A stretch of 64,000 bases of DNA, from the NCBI GenBank assembly GCA_946186915.1, contig CAMHOY010000006.1, positions 1 through 64,000 of the forward strand, in the 5' to 3' direction. This document shows, piece by piece, positions 9,270 to 17,599 of this stretch. The notes under the pieces are model-generated. The model had not been told where the DNA came from and made no database searches. It was given only the letters and a program-made list of their open reading frames with translations. This DNA comes from an uncultured Bacteroidales bacterium (GTDB lineage Bacteria > Bacteroidota > Bacteroidia > Bacteroidales > Paludibacteraceae). Each line of letters opens with the position of its first letter. The stretch's first letter is position 1. A program made the translations under genes and the position numbers.

Positions 9270-9301
9270 CAAATTTACGCTTTTTTTTGCATATATGCAA
9301 A
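9270..9301 (-). promoter_or_regulatory. Promoter of FAH-porU-porV-ispF-aroK run
   Basis: Minus strand: TTTG (9301-9298), 20-bp spacer starting CATATATGC with an A-tract, TAAATTTG (9277-9270). The -33 region is a palindrome, ATTTGCATATATGCAAAT. Only about 16 bp separate the -7 box from the ATG at 9253. Confidence 0.8.
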
Positions 9302-9373
9302 TAAAAATGCAAATCGTACACTTTTTCTTAAAAATCATTCATATCCAGTGAGTGTATGAGCTGCATACACGAA

Positions 9374-10690
9374 CTACTTGGCCCTTATAAATAACTGCAC
9401 GGGCGTACCCTCGAAATCCCACCACTCGCGCAATTTGTTCTCTAAGAATCGTCTGTACGGCTCTTTGACATATTGCGGAAGATTTGCGAAGAACACAAAC
9501 GTCGGTATCTGCGTGTTCGGTAACTGTGTGCAGTACTTGATCTTGATATATTTGCCTTTCCAAGCTGGTGGGGGGTAGTTCTCTATCAAAGGCAGGAATT
9601 TGTCATTCAGCTGCGCTGTAGGAACTTTCTTGTTCTTGTTCTCATAGACATGCAGCGCCGTCTCCACTACCTTGAAAATACGCTGTTTGGTGACAGCACT
9701 CGTGAAGATAATCGGGAAGTCTGTAAATGGCGCCAAACGCTCGCGAATGGCACTTTCAAACGCCTTAATATCCTGATTCGTCTTGTTTTCTGCTAAATCC
9801 CACTTGTTCACGCAGACCACTATACCCTTCTTGTTTTTCTGTATCAGCGAGTAGATGTTGAGGTCTTGTGCCTCAATGCCGCGTGTGGCATCAATCATCA
9901 ATATACATACATCGCTGTTCTCGATGGCACGGATAGAACGCACGACAGAGTAGTACTCCAAGTCCTCCGTCACTTTCGCTTTCTTGCGGATACCGGCTGT
10001 ATCGACTAAGTAGAAATCTTTGCCGAACTTGTTGTACCGTGTGTAGATACTGTCGCGGGTCGTACCGGCGATATCAGTTACAATCGTGCGCTCCTCACCG
10101 ATAAACGCATTGAGGATACTCGACTTGCCGGCATTCGGACGACCTACTATCGCAAAACGCGGTAACTCTTCCAGATCCTCGTCACTGTTATCTTCTTTGC
10201 GGAAACGGCTTACTACTTCGTCCAATAGGTCGCCGGTTCCTAAACCATTCTCTGCCGAGACAATAAAGGGTTCGCCCAAACCGAGTTTGTAAAACTCCGC
10301 TGCACCGTATTGGTTCTCGAATGTATCTACTTTATTGACCGCAAGAATGGTCGGTTTCTTGGCTTGCCGTAACAGATGGGCTACTTCGGTGTCGAACTGT
10401 GTCACACCTTCGTTGACATCCACTACTAACAACACGACATCCGCTTCGCGGATAGCAAGGTCCACTTGACGGTTGATCTCGCTCTCAAAAGTGTCATCGC
10501 TGTTGACAACCCAACCGCCGGTGTCAATCACCGAGAACTCGCGACCGCACCATTCGGCTTTGCCGTACTGACGGTCACGCGTTGTGCCTGCCGTATTATT
10601 CACTATCGCCCTGCGGGTACCCGTCAGGCGGTTAAACAAGGTCGATTTCCCAACATTGGGACGACCCACTATCGCTACAATATTTGCCAT
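9374..10690 (-). CDS. der: Ribosome-associated GTPase Der (EngA)
   Basis: A 438-residue protein with two tandem G domains and a C-terminal KH-like domain, needed for 50S ribosome maturation. The first G domain has GRPNVGKST (9-17), DTGG and NKVD. The second has GRPNAGKSS (about 182), DTAG and NKWD. Length is normal for the family. It is separated from slyD upstream by 131 bp holding a long-stem element (10728-10818). Confidence 0.97.
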   Translation of the reverse strand: MANIVAIVGRPNVGKSTLFNRLTGTRRAIVNNTAGTTRDRQYGKAEWCGREFSVIDTGGWVVNSDDTFESEINRQVDLAIREADVVLLVVDVNEGVTQFDTEVAHLLRQAKKPTILAVNKVDTFENQYGAAEFYKLGLGEPFIVSAENGLGTGDLLDEVVSRFRKEDNSDEDLEELPRFAIVGRPNAGKSSILNAFIGEERTIVTDIAGTTRDSIYTRYNKFGKDFYLVDTAGIRKKAKVTEDLEYYSVVRSIRAIENSDVCILMIDATRGIEAQDLNIYSLIQKNKKGIVVCVNKWDLAENKTNQDIKAFESAIRERLAPFTDFPIIFTSAVTKQRIFKVVETALHVYENKNKKVPTAQLNDKFLPLIENYPPPAWKGKYIKIKYCTQLPNTQIPTFVFFANLPQYVKEPYRRFLENKLREWWDFEGTPVQLFIRAK

Positions 10691-10727
10691 AGTTAATTTT
10701 GTTTGTTTTTATTCTTTATTTTTACGA

Positions 10728-10818
10728 GGAATGTGCTCTTCTCGGAGGCGTCTCGAGCGGGTTGGGGGCGCGAGAGTCGTCGAGCTGGTGGCGAGTTACT
10801 CCGAAAGAGCAGCATTCC
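10728..10818 (-). other. Long-stem intergenic element, copy A
   Basis: Arms 10728-10747 and 10799-10818 pair as GGAATG/CATTCC, GCTCTT/AAGAGC and TCGGAG/CTCCGA, 18 bp in all, interrupted by single bulges. The loop holds an inner TCTCG/CGAGA hairpin and ends GGCGAGTTA directly before CTCCGA. The same arm, bulge and GGCGAGTTA loop edge occur at 42399-42502. It lies just 3' of slyD and 5' of der, both on the minus strand. There is no U-tract, so a simple terminator is unlikely. Strand is assigned from the genes and is uncertain. Confidence 0.6.
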
Positions 10819-10821
10819 GAG

Positions 10822-11397
10822 CTATTGGCACTTTCCGCAGTCCTTTCCGCAGTCCTCGCAGGAGTCCTGACCGCAGTGACCGTGGCAACCGCCGCAACCG
10901 CGCCGCGGATTCCTTATCGCTTTCAGTTCGCCTTCCGTCACATCACGGATATCCAGTATCTTTCCTGTGAAATGCAGGTCTTCTCCGGCGTAAGGATGGT
11001 TCAGGTCGATAGTTACGGTCTTGTCTGTAACCTCACATACTTGGGCCTTTACGATCTGTCCATCAACGGTATTCATCGGCACGATAGCACCGACATACAC
11101 ACGTTCCTCGTCGAACTCGCCGTCACCGTTGAAAAACATCGTCTTAGGCAACTCTTGCAGGCCTTCCTGGAAATATTCGCCGTAGGCATCTGCTGCTTTG
11201 AGCACGAAATCGAATGATTCGCCGGCCTCTTTGCCTGCCATCTGTGCTTCAAAGGCGGGAAGCATCATGCCTTCACCTTGACACCATACTAACGGAGCCT
11301 CTTCGGTTGCTTGCTCCATCAATTCTTCTTTGCCACCCTCGCCGTTGATATACAACGCATATGTGGCTTTCACTACTTTTTGGTTTTCAATTTTCAT
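10822..11397 (-). CDS. slyD: SlyD-like FKBP peptidyl-prolyl isomerase with metal-binding tail
   Basis: A 191-residue cytoplasmic FKBP-type isomerase/chaperone. FKBP strands around residues 1-60 flank an inserted IF domain (ELPKTMFFNGDGEFDEE.. to ..DKTVTIDLNHPYAGEDLHF). The conserved DLNHPYAG-L-F motif is present. The last about 25 residues form a Cys/His-rich tail with seven Cys and two His, as in SlyD proteins that bind nickel or zinc. The upstream spacer holds two strong hairpins (11422-11471 and 11486-11513). Confidence 0.9.
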   Translation of the reverse strand: MKIENQKVVKATYALYINGEGGKEELMEQATEEAPLVWCQGEGMMLPAFEAQMAGKEAGESFDFVLKAADAYGEYFQEGLQELPKTMFFNGDGEFDEERVYVGAIVPMNTVDGQIVKAQVCEVTDKTVTIDLNHPYAGEDLHFTGKILDIRDVTEGELKAIRNPRRGCGGCHGHCGQDSCEDCGKDCGKCQ

Positions 11398-11421
11398 ATC
11401 TCTAAATGTTTTATTTATATC

Positions 11422-11471
11422 TTCTCACTCGGGACGTAAAAACATCGTTTTTGCGGACCGAAGAGCGAGAA
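11422..11471. other. Hairpin in the slyD 5' region
   Basis: Nested pairing: TTCTC/GAGAA outside, TCGG/CCGA, then CGTAAAAAC/GTTTTTGCG around a 3-nt loop. It lies 25 bp upstream of the slyD start on the minus strand, so it would be part of the 5' leader or read-through RNA. No function is evident. Confidence 0.5.
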
Positions 11472-11485
11472 CACGGCGAAAATTC

Positions 11486-11513
11486 ATACGAGCGATATAA
11501 TCGCGAGTCGTAT
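11486..11513. terminator. Hairpin 3' of the lptD-like gene
   Basis: ATACGA-GCGAT-ATA-ATCGC-gag-TCGTAT makes an 11-bp stem with a 3-nt loop, about 20 bp after the lptD-like stop on the minus strand. No U-run follows, so termination is only an inference from position. Confidence 0.4.
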
Positions 11514-11532
11514 TGAGCCGTAGTTCGCGCGA

Positions 11533-14403
11533 CTACCACCAATCTACACGTCCGTTGGTGCTTTGGTTGCTATTCTTGTCATATTTCAAATCGCTCAATA
11601 TCGAAGCGTTCACTCCGATGTGGAACGTGTAACTCTTGTAGGGACCGATAGGGTTGATGCTCGCGGACATATTCCAGCAGTGCAGGTCACGGCTGATATT
11701 GATGATACAACTCGATACACGCATGTGGTCGAAGTCATAACTCATCGATGCACTTACTTTCCATCCTTTGCCCAAGCCCAACGTGCCGCTCAGACTTAGA
11801 TTATTCGTGAAGATCATCTTATAGTACATCTTCTCGTAGTCGAAGACATTGCCGGAGGTATAGGCTAAGGAGTAGTTCAGGGTTATACTCCACGGGAAAT
11901 CTGTCCATACATAACCGTCATCCACTTTCTCGTCTTTCTTGTTGTTCACTTTCGCGTTCTTGTCCGTGCCGTCGCCATTACGTTCTATCGCCGAGAGGTC
12001 TGCATCGCCGCCGGAACTGCTACTCTGCGAACGTTTGCCTTGCCTTTTCTCGATGGCCTCTTTCCATTTCTTGATAGTCTGGTTACTGATGGTATAATTG
12101 AAACTCCATCTTAATCCACTCCAGTGCGGGAAACGGCCGTTATGCCAATATTGCTTGTTGGTTCGTACCGGCACACCGGCCGCGTTCAATTGGTACATGT
12201 ACGGGTCAAGCGCCGTGGAGAGGTTGAGACTGTAGTTGTTCAATTTCGGGAACTTCAAACGAAGGTTGACTTGGAACAAACTCCAGTTCATGGAGTCCGC
12301 GGCGAAGTTATAACCTCCGTCGATGCTGAAGTTATCTATCAAACTCACCACTTTGAACGGGTTCTCGCCTGTCGTGTCCTCTTTGTTGACGACTTTCATC
12401 TCCAAGTTGTTCGCCACGCCGAAACTCATCGTCGCGGAGGTGCCTCGGGGCGCATTACCGTATAATCGGTCTCCGACAGGGAAACGCGAATAGACTTGTT
12501 CTATATAAGTGGTGTCCGCACCGGAGACTACCGGTTGCTCGTAGCGCCCGTAGTATCCCCAACCCGGTGCGCTGAAGTCAGGATGGTACGAAACGCTCAC
12601 GCGAGGCGTGATGATATGACGGAATTTCTCCACCTTGCTATGAGGGAACAACTTCTTTAGCGGCGTGTAGAAACCGTATATCTTCGTACTCATCGAAAGG
12701 CCTACATTGAAGTCGAACACGTTAAAGAAACCGGTGGTCGTATCCATCTGCAACTTGTTCTCCATCGCATTCCAGTTGCGGTCCACGCGTTGGAAATACA
12801 TACGATCCGTCATGTTGATGTTCGGAGTGATATTGAGGTATTTGAAGAGCATGAAACTGGCATTGATAGGTAAGGTATGACGCATTCCCACTTGCCAGTC
12901 TCTGAGGAAGTTCGAATGGATAAAATATTTCTCCTTAAGATCACTGGCTGCTATGCGGCCGTCCATCGAATAACTCATCTTGATCTTCTCATACCATTTC
13001 TCTTTGCCTGCACCCACGAGACCTTTGCGTTTCAGCGTGGCCTGGCGCCATTCCTTGAACGGATACACACTGCTCATGTTCACCGTCAACTGAGGTGCTG
13101 TGAGCGATATCGTCGAGTCCCTCGTGCGTTGTGTCAAACTGACGCTCATGCTCAGGCTCCATGGACTATCCGGGAAACGCTGTGTATAACTGATACTGCT
13201 GCTTTTGGTGTTCTCCGCTAACAACTCCGGGTTGTAATAACTGTTGATATTACTGCGGCTGTAACCGCTTGTCGAGAAGTTGACGCTCGCAGAGAAGGTG
13301 GAGTAGGGATTGAATTTGGCATCTTGCGAGTGGGTCCATTGAACCTGGAAGTTGCGATTGGCTTGATAATCCGGCAAACCCGCTTCACTCGTCACGTCGT
13401 TGCGGTAACTGATATTCAGATTACCCGAGAAATGGTAACGCCATATATACTTCATGTTACCGCGGATGGCCCATGTACCACGCGTATAGATATCGCCGGT
13501 CAATTCCAGGTCAAGGTAGTCGCAGATAGCGAAATAGTAACCAAGACCGTTGACGTATAGACCGCGACGGTAGTCATCTCCGAAATTCGGCATGATCAGT
13601 CCGCTCGAGTATTTATTTGTGAAGGGGAAGAAACCAAACGGAATGGCTAACGGTAACGGCACATCGCCCACTACTATGTACGCAGGGCCTGTCGCGATAT
13701 AATGACCGGGTTTAACCTTCGCCTTCGTCATCTTTAGGTAGAAATGCGGATGTTCATGGTCGTCACACGTTGTATATTGGCCTCCGGCCATCATCATCTC
13801 GTTGTTACTCAGTTTCTTCGTCTTGTCGGAGATGATATACCCCTCGCCTTGTGCGGTCACGGCATGACGGATATAGCCTTTCTGTGTCTTGATGTTATAT
13901 GTGATCTCGTTGGTCTCGTATTTGTCCTTACCGTCATCAAAAACCGGCTTGCCTGTCCATTCGTAGTTCAGGCTGTCATACACGCCACGCGCATAAATCT
14001 GACTGCTGTCGATATTCATGCGGATGTAGTCGGACGTCAAGTCCATCGACTGATAGCGCAACTCTCCCTTGCCGTGAAGGAACGCATTACCGCCTTGTGT
14101 CATCACCATCGAGTCATTGGCTTGATAGCGAACGGGCGCCTCAAAATCTTTCTTTGTCCGCACTTGCGACCAGCGGATACTGTCTTGTACGCGTTCTGCG
14201 CTGTCACGGGGAGTGTATGTCGTTTCATCCTCATGGTCATGCCCGTGATGATCTTGCGGAGCGGAACTGCCCATCGCACCGGACATCAACCCGCCTAAAG
14301 CGCCGCCTCCCGCAGTGTTCTGCGTAGGCGTCAACTTCTGTCCCCACACTCCTATGGAGCAGAGCAGAAGAAGCAGGGTAATATGTCCGAATCTCAGGTT
14401 CAT
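11533..14403 (-). CDS. LptD-like outer-membrane LPS assembly protein
   Basis: About 956 residues with signal peptide MNLRFGHITLLLLLCSIGVWG. After a short His/Asp-rich linker comes an OstA-like region (VRYQANDSMVMTQGG, Y.I.TQKGYIRHAV), then a long beta-barrel rich in aromatic strand ends. This is the Bacteroidota LptD type that inserts LPS into the outer leaflet. The longest frame begins at 14490, but that ATG lies inside the -7 box (14488-14495); ATG 14403 begins the signal peptide and is preferred. The C-terminus NGRVDWW ends in aromatic residues as expected for a barrel. Confidence 0.8.
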   Translation of the reverse strand: MNLRFGHITLLLLLCSIGVWGQKLTPTQNTAGGGALGGLMSGAMGSSAPQDHHGHDHEDETTYTPRDSAERVQDSIRWSQVRTKKDFEAPVRYQANDSMVMTQGGNAFLHGKGELRYQSMDLTSDYIRMNIDSSQIYARGVYDSLNYEWTGKPVFDDGKDKYETNEITYNIKTQKGYIRHAVTAQGEGYIISDKTKKLSNNEMMMAGGQYTTCDDHEHPHFYLKMTKAKVKPGHYIATGPAYIVVGDVPLPLAIPFGFFPFTNKYSSGLIMPNFGDDYRRGLYVNGLGYYFAICDYLDLELTGDIYTRGTWAIRGNMKYIWRYHFSGNLNISYRNDVTSEAGLPDYQANRNFQVQWTHSQDAKFNPYSTFSASVNFSTSGYSRSNINSYYNPELLAENTKSSSISYTQRFPDSPWSLSMSVSLTQRTRDSTISLTAPQLTVNMSSVYPFKEWRQATLKRKGLVGAGKEKWYEKIKMSYSMDGRIAASDLKEKYFIHSNFLRDWQVGMRHTLPINASFMLFKYLNITPNINMTDRMYFQRVDRNWNAMENKLQMDTTTGFFNVFDFNVGLSMSTKIYGFYTPLKKLFPHSKVEKFRHIITPRVSVSYHPDFSAPGWGYYGRYEQPVVSGADTTYIEQVYSRFPVGDRLYGNAPRGTSATMSFGVANNLEMKVVNKEDTTGENPFKVVSLIDNFSIDGGYNFAADSMNWSLFQVNLRLKFPKLNNYSLNLSTALDPYMYQLNAAGVPVRTNKQYWHNGRFPHWSGLRWSFNYTISNQTIKKWKEAIEKRQGKRSQSSSSGGDADLSAIERNGDGTDKNAKVNNKKDEKVDDGYVWTDFPWSITLNYSLAYTSGNVFDYEKMYYKMIFTNNLSLSGTLGLGKGWKVSASMSYDFDHMRVSSCIINISRDLHCWNMSASINPIGPYKSYTFHIGVNASILSDLKYDKNSNQSTNGRVDWW

Positions 14404-14487
14404 TTCTTTTATCGGCGACCTCATACCATTCACTACTTTGGTAGCCGCCCGCGTACGCATATGTACACAATACCGCAATTTAGCGTG

Positions 14488-14519
14488 CAAAAGTACTGCT
14501 TTTTTTTGACATGTGCAAA
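14488..14519 (-). promoter_or_regulatory. Promoter of the lptD-like gene
   Basis: Minus strand: TTTG (14519-14516), 20-bp spacer CACATGTC plus an A8 tract and GCAG, TACTTTTG (14495-14488). Its position excludes the 14490 start codon. Confidence 0.85.
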
Positions 14520-14576
14520 TTTATTTGCATTATTCCGTATTTTGCCCTGTTTTTTTCTGCCTTTTGGACTCGCGGT

Positions 14577-14662
14577 GTAGGCGGTTTAGGCCTTCATCGT
14601 CCGCCCTCTACGTGTGGACGGGTTATCCTGTATCGTCTCGCTCCGCTCGCCCGCCCGATACA
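14577..14662. other. Spacer 14404-14745 between divergent genes: two GC-rich hairpins
   Basis: The 342-bp gap holds the two divergent promoters and, between them, two inverted repeats: GTAGGCGG/CCGCC..CTAC (14577-14611) and TGTATCG/CGATACA (14629-14662) around a GC-rich loop. The GC-rich block stands out in an otherwise AT-rich spacer. No gene is evident. Confidence 0.5.
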
Positions 14663-14679
14663 CGATTTCTTCATTTAGA

Positions 14680-14711
14680 TTTGCATATATGAAAAAAAAT
14701 GAGTATCTTTG
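14680..14711 (+). promoter_or_regulatory. Promoter of the PD-(D/E)XK gene
   Basis: TTTG (14680-14683), 20-bp spacer CATATATG with an A8 tract and TGAG, TATCTTTG (14704-14711). Confidence 0.85.
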
Positions 14712-14745
14712 CAGCCGATTTTGTTGGCAAAAATATGGTTGCATT

Positions 14746-15375
14746 ATGATTACTTCCGAAAAAGATTTTGAGCAAAAATTCCAGGATCTATTTGGTGAGA
14801 ACTACGATGCGTATATCGAGGGCTATAACTTTGAGAAACATGTTGTCTGGTGGATGAATCAGTATTTTGGCAACTACTCTCTCAAGATTTGGCAAGGAGA
14901 CAAAGTTGCTAAACCATACGGCGAAAGAAATATGATTTATGCGTCTTGGAACCAATATCCTGATTTGATATACGTTGACGAGAAAAATAATAAGGTGCTC
15001 GGTTTGGAATGCAAATTCTGTACATATGCCAAGTTTAAAGTGGAGCGTCAGCAGTTGCGAAATTATAAAGACTTTGAAAAATATATTCATGGACTAACGA
15101 ATCGGGATACAAAGGCCTATGTGATTGTCGGCAATAATGAATACGGTTTTTTTGATGAAACAGTGGGCATTTTTGTAAACGGATCTTGTCCTACTGACCG
15201 GGAAAATATTTCTTTAAGGCCGACGGAAATGTATTGCCTTCCTCTCGATTTTATCGAACAACAATTAAGTGATTCGGACAAGACTATAATCGAAGTCTCT
15301 AATTTTCCGCAATACCTAATAATGACAAAACCTGACGGCAAGATACGTAATCTTTATAACAATATACCTTTTTAG
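14746..15375 (+). CDS. PD-(D/E)XK nuclease-like protein
   Basis: A 209-residue cytoplasmic protein I do not recognise as a named family. It shows a plausible PD-(D/E)XK core: P72-D73 in NQYPDLIYVD, a strand, then E88-x-K90 in LGLECKF, preceded by a helix with Glu30 (FEKHVVWW) and followed by a basic/Gln helix (ERQQLRNY). This fold is used by restriction and repair nucleases. The start is ATG 14746, the first sensible start after the promoter; the longer frame from 14614 runs through the promoter and is rejected. A two-TM protein gene follows after 20 bp, so they are likely one operon. Confidence 0.65.
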   Translation: MITSEKDFEQKFQDLFGENYDAYIEGYNFEKHVVWWMNQYFGNYSLKIWQGDKVAKPYGERNMIYASWNQYPDLIYVDEKNNKVLGLECKFCTYAKFKVERQQLRNYKDFEKYIHGLTNRDTKAYVIVGNNEYGFFDETVGIFVNGSCPTDRENISLRPTEMYCLPLDFIEQQLSDSDKTIIEVSNFPQYLIMTKPDGKIRNLYNNIPF

Positions 15376-15395
15376 AATTGATTGAGTAACTAACG

Positions 15396-16031
15396 ATGGC
15401 TAAACTCAAAAAGAGACCGAATTATCTCCGAATAAGTGACCCAAAACTAAATAAAATCTTTTTGGGAATTTGTGCAGCGATTTTCGCAATCGCGTCTGTG
15501 ATACTTTTTATTGTTGTGATCGAACTCGTTAGTATGGGCGTGGCAGATCCTGGTCAAGATATTCCTTCTCTATTCCCGCGATTAGAGCCCTATATCGAGT
15601 TTATTGTAGGGATTTATATCCTTTTGTTTATTGCCTTCCTTACAGTGGTGATATATAACTATGCTATCAACAAAGAGAAGGCTAATGAGAAACAAAGAAA
15701 AGTGGAAACGACCTCTCCTCTTCTGGGCTTATCGAAAGAACAAGAACAACAAATCATCGCCGCGCTGAAAACGATCGCTCAGCCTCTCCCGGGCAAAACC
15801 AAACTTAATCGTGCACGCACAACGCAATTCTTGCGAGCACTTACAGAATTAGGCTATATAGATGCTAATCTCGACGGCAAGATTATCATGCCCTGGGTAG
15901 AGTCCGTCACAGGCTTTGAGGACGGCGAACCAGGACATTTTAACGACCAATATAAAAAAGCCTCCACGTTCGATAAAAACGTGAAAGCATACATGAAGCA
16001 AATAACTCAACTTCTCCATACGCAGGCATAG
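15396..16031 (+). CDS. Two-TM membrane protein with C-terminal helical domain
   Basis: A 211-residue protein. Two hydrophobic segments (about residues 22-48 and 66-90) are followed by a charged cytoplasmic part. The C-terminal about 90 residues (RTTQFLRALTELGYIDANLDGK..., then WVESVTGFEDGEPGHFNDQYKKA) look like a helical domain found in accessory and mobile-element proteins of Bacteroidales; I recall the pattern but cannot name it. It probably shares a transcript with the nuclease-like gene upstream and is closed by the terminator at 16067. Confidence 0.6.
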   Translation: MAKLKKRPNYLRISDPKLNKIFLGICAAIFAIASVILFIVVIELVSMGVADPGQDIPSLFPRLEPYIEFIVGIYILLFIAFLTVVIYNYAINKEKANEKQRKVETTSPLLGLSKEQEQQIIAALKTIAQPLPGKTKLNRARTTQFLRALTELGYIDANLDGKIIMPWVESVTGFEDGEPGHFNDQYKKASTFDKNVKAYMKQITQLLHTQA

Positions 16032-16066
16032 CCTGTTCCTTTTTTCAAAACGTTGATAAATTTGAT

Positions 16067-16099
16067 AGTCTTGATGGTCAAATCTATCAAGACTTTTTT
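16067..16099 (+). terminator. Rho-independent terminator
   Basis: Perfect 9-bp stem AGTCTTGAT/ATCAAGACT with a 10-nt loop, followed by T5. It ends the two-gene nuclease/membrane cassette and directly precedes the next promoter. Confidence 0.88.
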
Positions 16100-16131
16100 C
16101 TTGCTCATTTCCCGCAAAACCACTACTTTTG
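16100..16131 (+). promoter_or_regulatory. Promoter of the small lipoprotein gene
   Basis: CTTG (16100-16103), 20-bp spacer, TACTTTTG (16124-16131). The spacer lacks the CATATGTC extension seen in most promoters here. Confidence 0.7.
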
Positions 16132-16157
16132 CACCGCAATTCAAAATTTGACATGCG

Positions 16158-16529
16158 ATGAAAAAGTTAATTTATCTCCTTATCCTCGCGGCTACTATAA
16201 TAGCTGGAGGGTGCTCAAAAAACAACGCTACACCAAGAACGGCATACTCTATCAAAGGGCATACGTACCGAGCGGCCGTCGGCGCGGATTACATTAGTTT
16301 CTATTTTAACGCGAATAATACATGCGTCTACTCGTCACTCACGGATGGACAATATACTTCCGCTACGCACCTCGTGTACAAAATTAGCGGTAATAATGTC
16401 GATGTATATACCGATAATTCAACCACTTGGATTGAGGCGAAACGTAACACCTTATTGTTTCATCTGATATATTATCCGTCCTCCGATGTATTGTCGTTGG
16501 ATGGCTTGAACCTGAAACGATTTGATTAA
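16158..16529 (+). CDS. Small lipoprotein
   Basis: A 123-residue protein with a lipoprotein signal peptide: MKKLIYLL... and a lipobox ending at Cys19 (IAGGC). The mature part (about 105 residues) has alternating hydrophobic/polar strands, suggesting a small beta sandwich or lipocalin-like domain. It probably faces the periplasm or cell surface. Function unknown. A strong AAGGAGG sequence just after its stop serves the next gene, so the two are probably cotranscribed. Confidence 0.7.
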   Translation: MKKLIYLLILAATIIAGGCSKNNATPRTAYSIKGHTYRAAVGADYISFYFNANNTCVYSSLTDGQYTSATHLVYKISGNNVDVYTDNSTTWIEAKRNTLLFHLIYYPSSDVLSLDGLNLKRFD

Positions 16530-16541
16530 GGAGGACGAACT

Positions 16542-17144
16542 ATGACACAAGAAAACAAACCCCGCACGCTGCTTATCAAAACGCGCACTTACGCACCCGT
16601 TCCTGATAAGTTCATGTTTTCTGACGACAACAAGGAACTCTACAAGTCTTTTCAACGCTTCCCCAAGGAGAATCCCCATTGGCAATTTGAAGTGATTGAA
16701 TACGATGGAAAGGAATATATCCTGGAATCCATTAACGAAACGGCGTTCGATACCAACGAAAGACCTATCCACGAGTTTGTCGAAGACGAAAGAGGAATGC
16801 AAGAGTCTTCCACGGCTTACTTCGAAAGTAAAAATGGAAGAACCATAGCCGTTCGTGCTACAAGTAGAGGCTTTGTCTCTATATGTGATCATTGCGATAA
16901 TCCGGATATCGTTGACACGAGCGATATGATTTTTATCACGAACGGTCGCAGGAATGATTTCGGTGTCCCTTATGAGAAAGAAATCGAACTGAATGAGGAT
17001 GATTGGGATGAAGATTTTGATGATTATAACAGCAAGTACGAAGAATTAGAGAAAGATCAATATGGAAACCCGCTCAAATCCCTAACATGGATGAACGGCC
17101 AAATCATCCATTTCCGTACGTACGAATATACTTATGCGGAATAA
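16542..17144 (+). CDS. Acidic hypothetical protein
   Basis: A 200-residue soluble, strongly acidic protein (a run of Asp/Glu around residues 145-165) without signal peptide or membrane segment. It has one CDHC motif (about residues 115-118). An unusually good Shine-Dalgarno (AAGGAGG, near 16528) precedes ATG 16542; SD sequences are rare in this window. I do not recognise a family. Confidence 0.6.
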   Translation: MTQENKPRTLLIKTRTYAPVPDKFMFSDDNKELYKSFQRFPKENPHWQFEVIEYDGKEYILESINETAFDTNERPIHEFVEDERGMQESSTAYFESKNGRTIAVRATSRGFVSICDHCDNPDIVDTSDMIFITNGRRNDFGVPYEKEIELNEDDWDEDFDDYNSKYEELEKDQYGNPLKSLTWMNGQIIHFRTYEYTYAE

Positions 17145-17146
17145 AA

Positions 17147-17254
17147 ATAGTTGCCGAATAAGAATGCCGGAACCTGCTTAGAATTCTATAAGGCAACTAT
17201 CAAGGTTATTTTCATAACTTTTTATCTGGTTTTAATCAGAGACTACAATGTCTC
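17147..17254 (+). other. Hairpin-dense spacer, possible small RNA
   Basis: The 455-bp gap 17145-17599 begins with consecutive hairpins: ATAGTTGCC/GGCAACTAT (17147-17200), AAGGTTAT/ATAACTTT followed by U residues (17202-17223), TCTG/CAGA (17225-17240) and GAGAC/GTCTC (17239-17254). The second is terminator-like. A terminator and a promoter follow, then a 210-bp leader without visible genes. No promoter is obvious just upstream of 17147. Confidence 0.45.
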
Positions 17255-17256
17255 GG

Positions 17257-17317
17257 GGAGATTTACAATTTCGAATGTCAGTAAGTAGCATTCCAAGGAG
17301 GTAAATCTCCTTTTTTT
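17257..17317 (+). terminator. Terminator with nested hairpin
   Basis: A perfect 10-bp outer stem GGAGATTTAC/GTAAATCTCC encloses an inner GAATG/CATTC hairpin and is followed by T7. This is a strong intrinsic terminator, or the 3' end of a structured RNA. Confidence 0.8.
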
Positions 17318-17356
17318 CATTTTTTGTCATTTTCTTAACATTTTTGTATCAAAAAA

Positions 17357-17388
17357 TTTGGAAATTCCAAAAAAAAGTAGTATCTTTG
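17357..17388 (+). promoter_or_regulatory. Promoter with palindromic -33 region
   Basis: TTTG (17357-17360), 20-bp spacer, TATCTTTG (17381-17388). The perfect inverted repeat TTTGGAA-A-TTCCAAA (17357-17371) covers the -33 box in place of the usual CATATGTC extension, so a dedicated regulator is possible. It serves the gene at 17600 after a long (about 205 nt) leader. Confidence 0.8.
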
Positions 17389-17599
17389 CACTCGATTTCC
17401 AGAGGTACTGCGTGCTCACCTAACCAACTATTTGCTATTTCGATAGCCGCCCTTTCCTGTGACCAATATCGAACCTCATGGCAAAAACAGAGCAGGGTTG
17501 AACCTAAATCAGGGGTATTTCCTACCTATTCTAGACTTTATAAAAATCAAAAACGTGTAAAACGCTATAAATCAAATACATACAACACATTTATCCTTT

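Noticed and set aside
10728-10818. Plain rho-independent terminator for slyD
   Set aside because: No U-run follows on either strand, the loop is about 50 nt, and a homologous copy with a conserved loop edge exists at 42399.
13744-14298. Plus-strand 184-residue frame antisense to the lptD-like gene
   Set aside because: Lies wholly within a well-supported outer-membrane protein gene and shows no family pattern or start signals.
14614-14745. N-terminal extension of the PD-(D/E)XK protein
   Set aside because: It runs through the hairpin block and the promoter; translation from 14746 fits the transcript start.
16128-16160. Short palindromic bases after the -7 box at the lipoprotein promoter as an operator
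   Set aside because: Matches are only a few bases (GCACCGC and AATTC) and not symmetrical enough to call.
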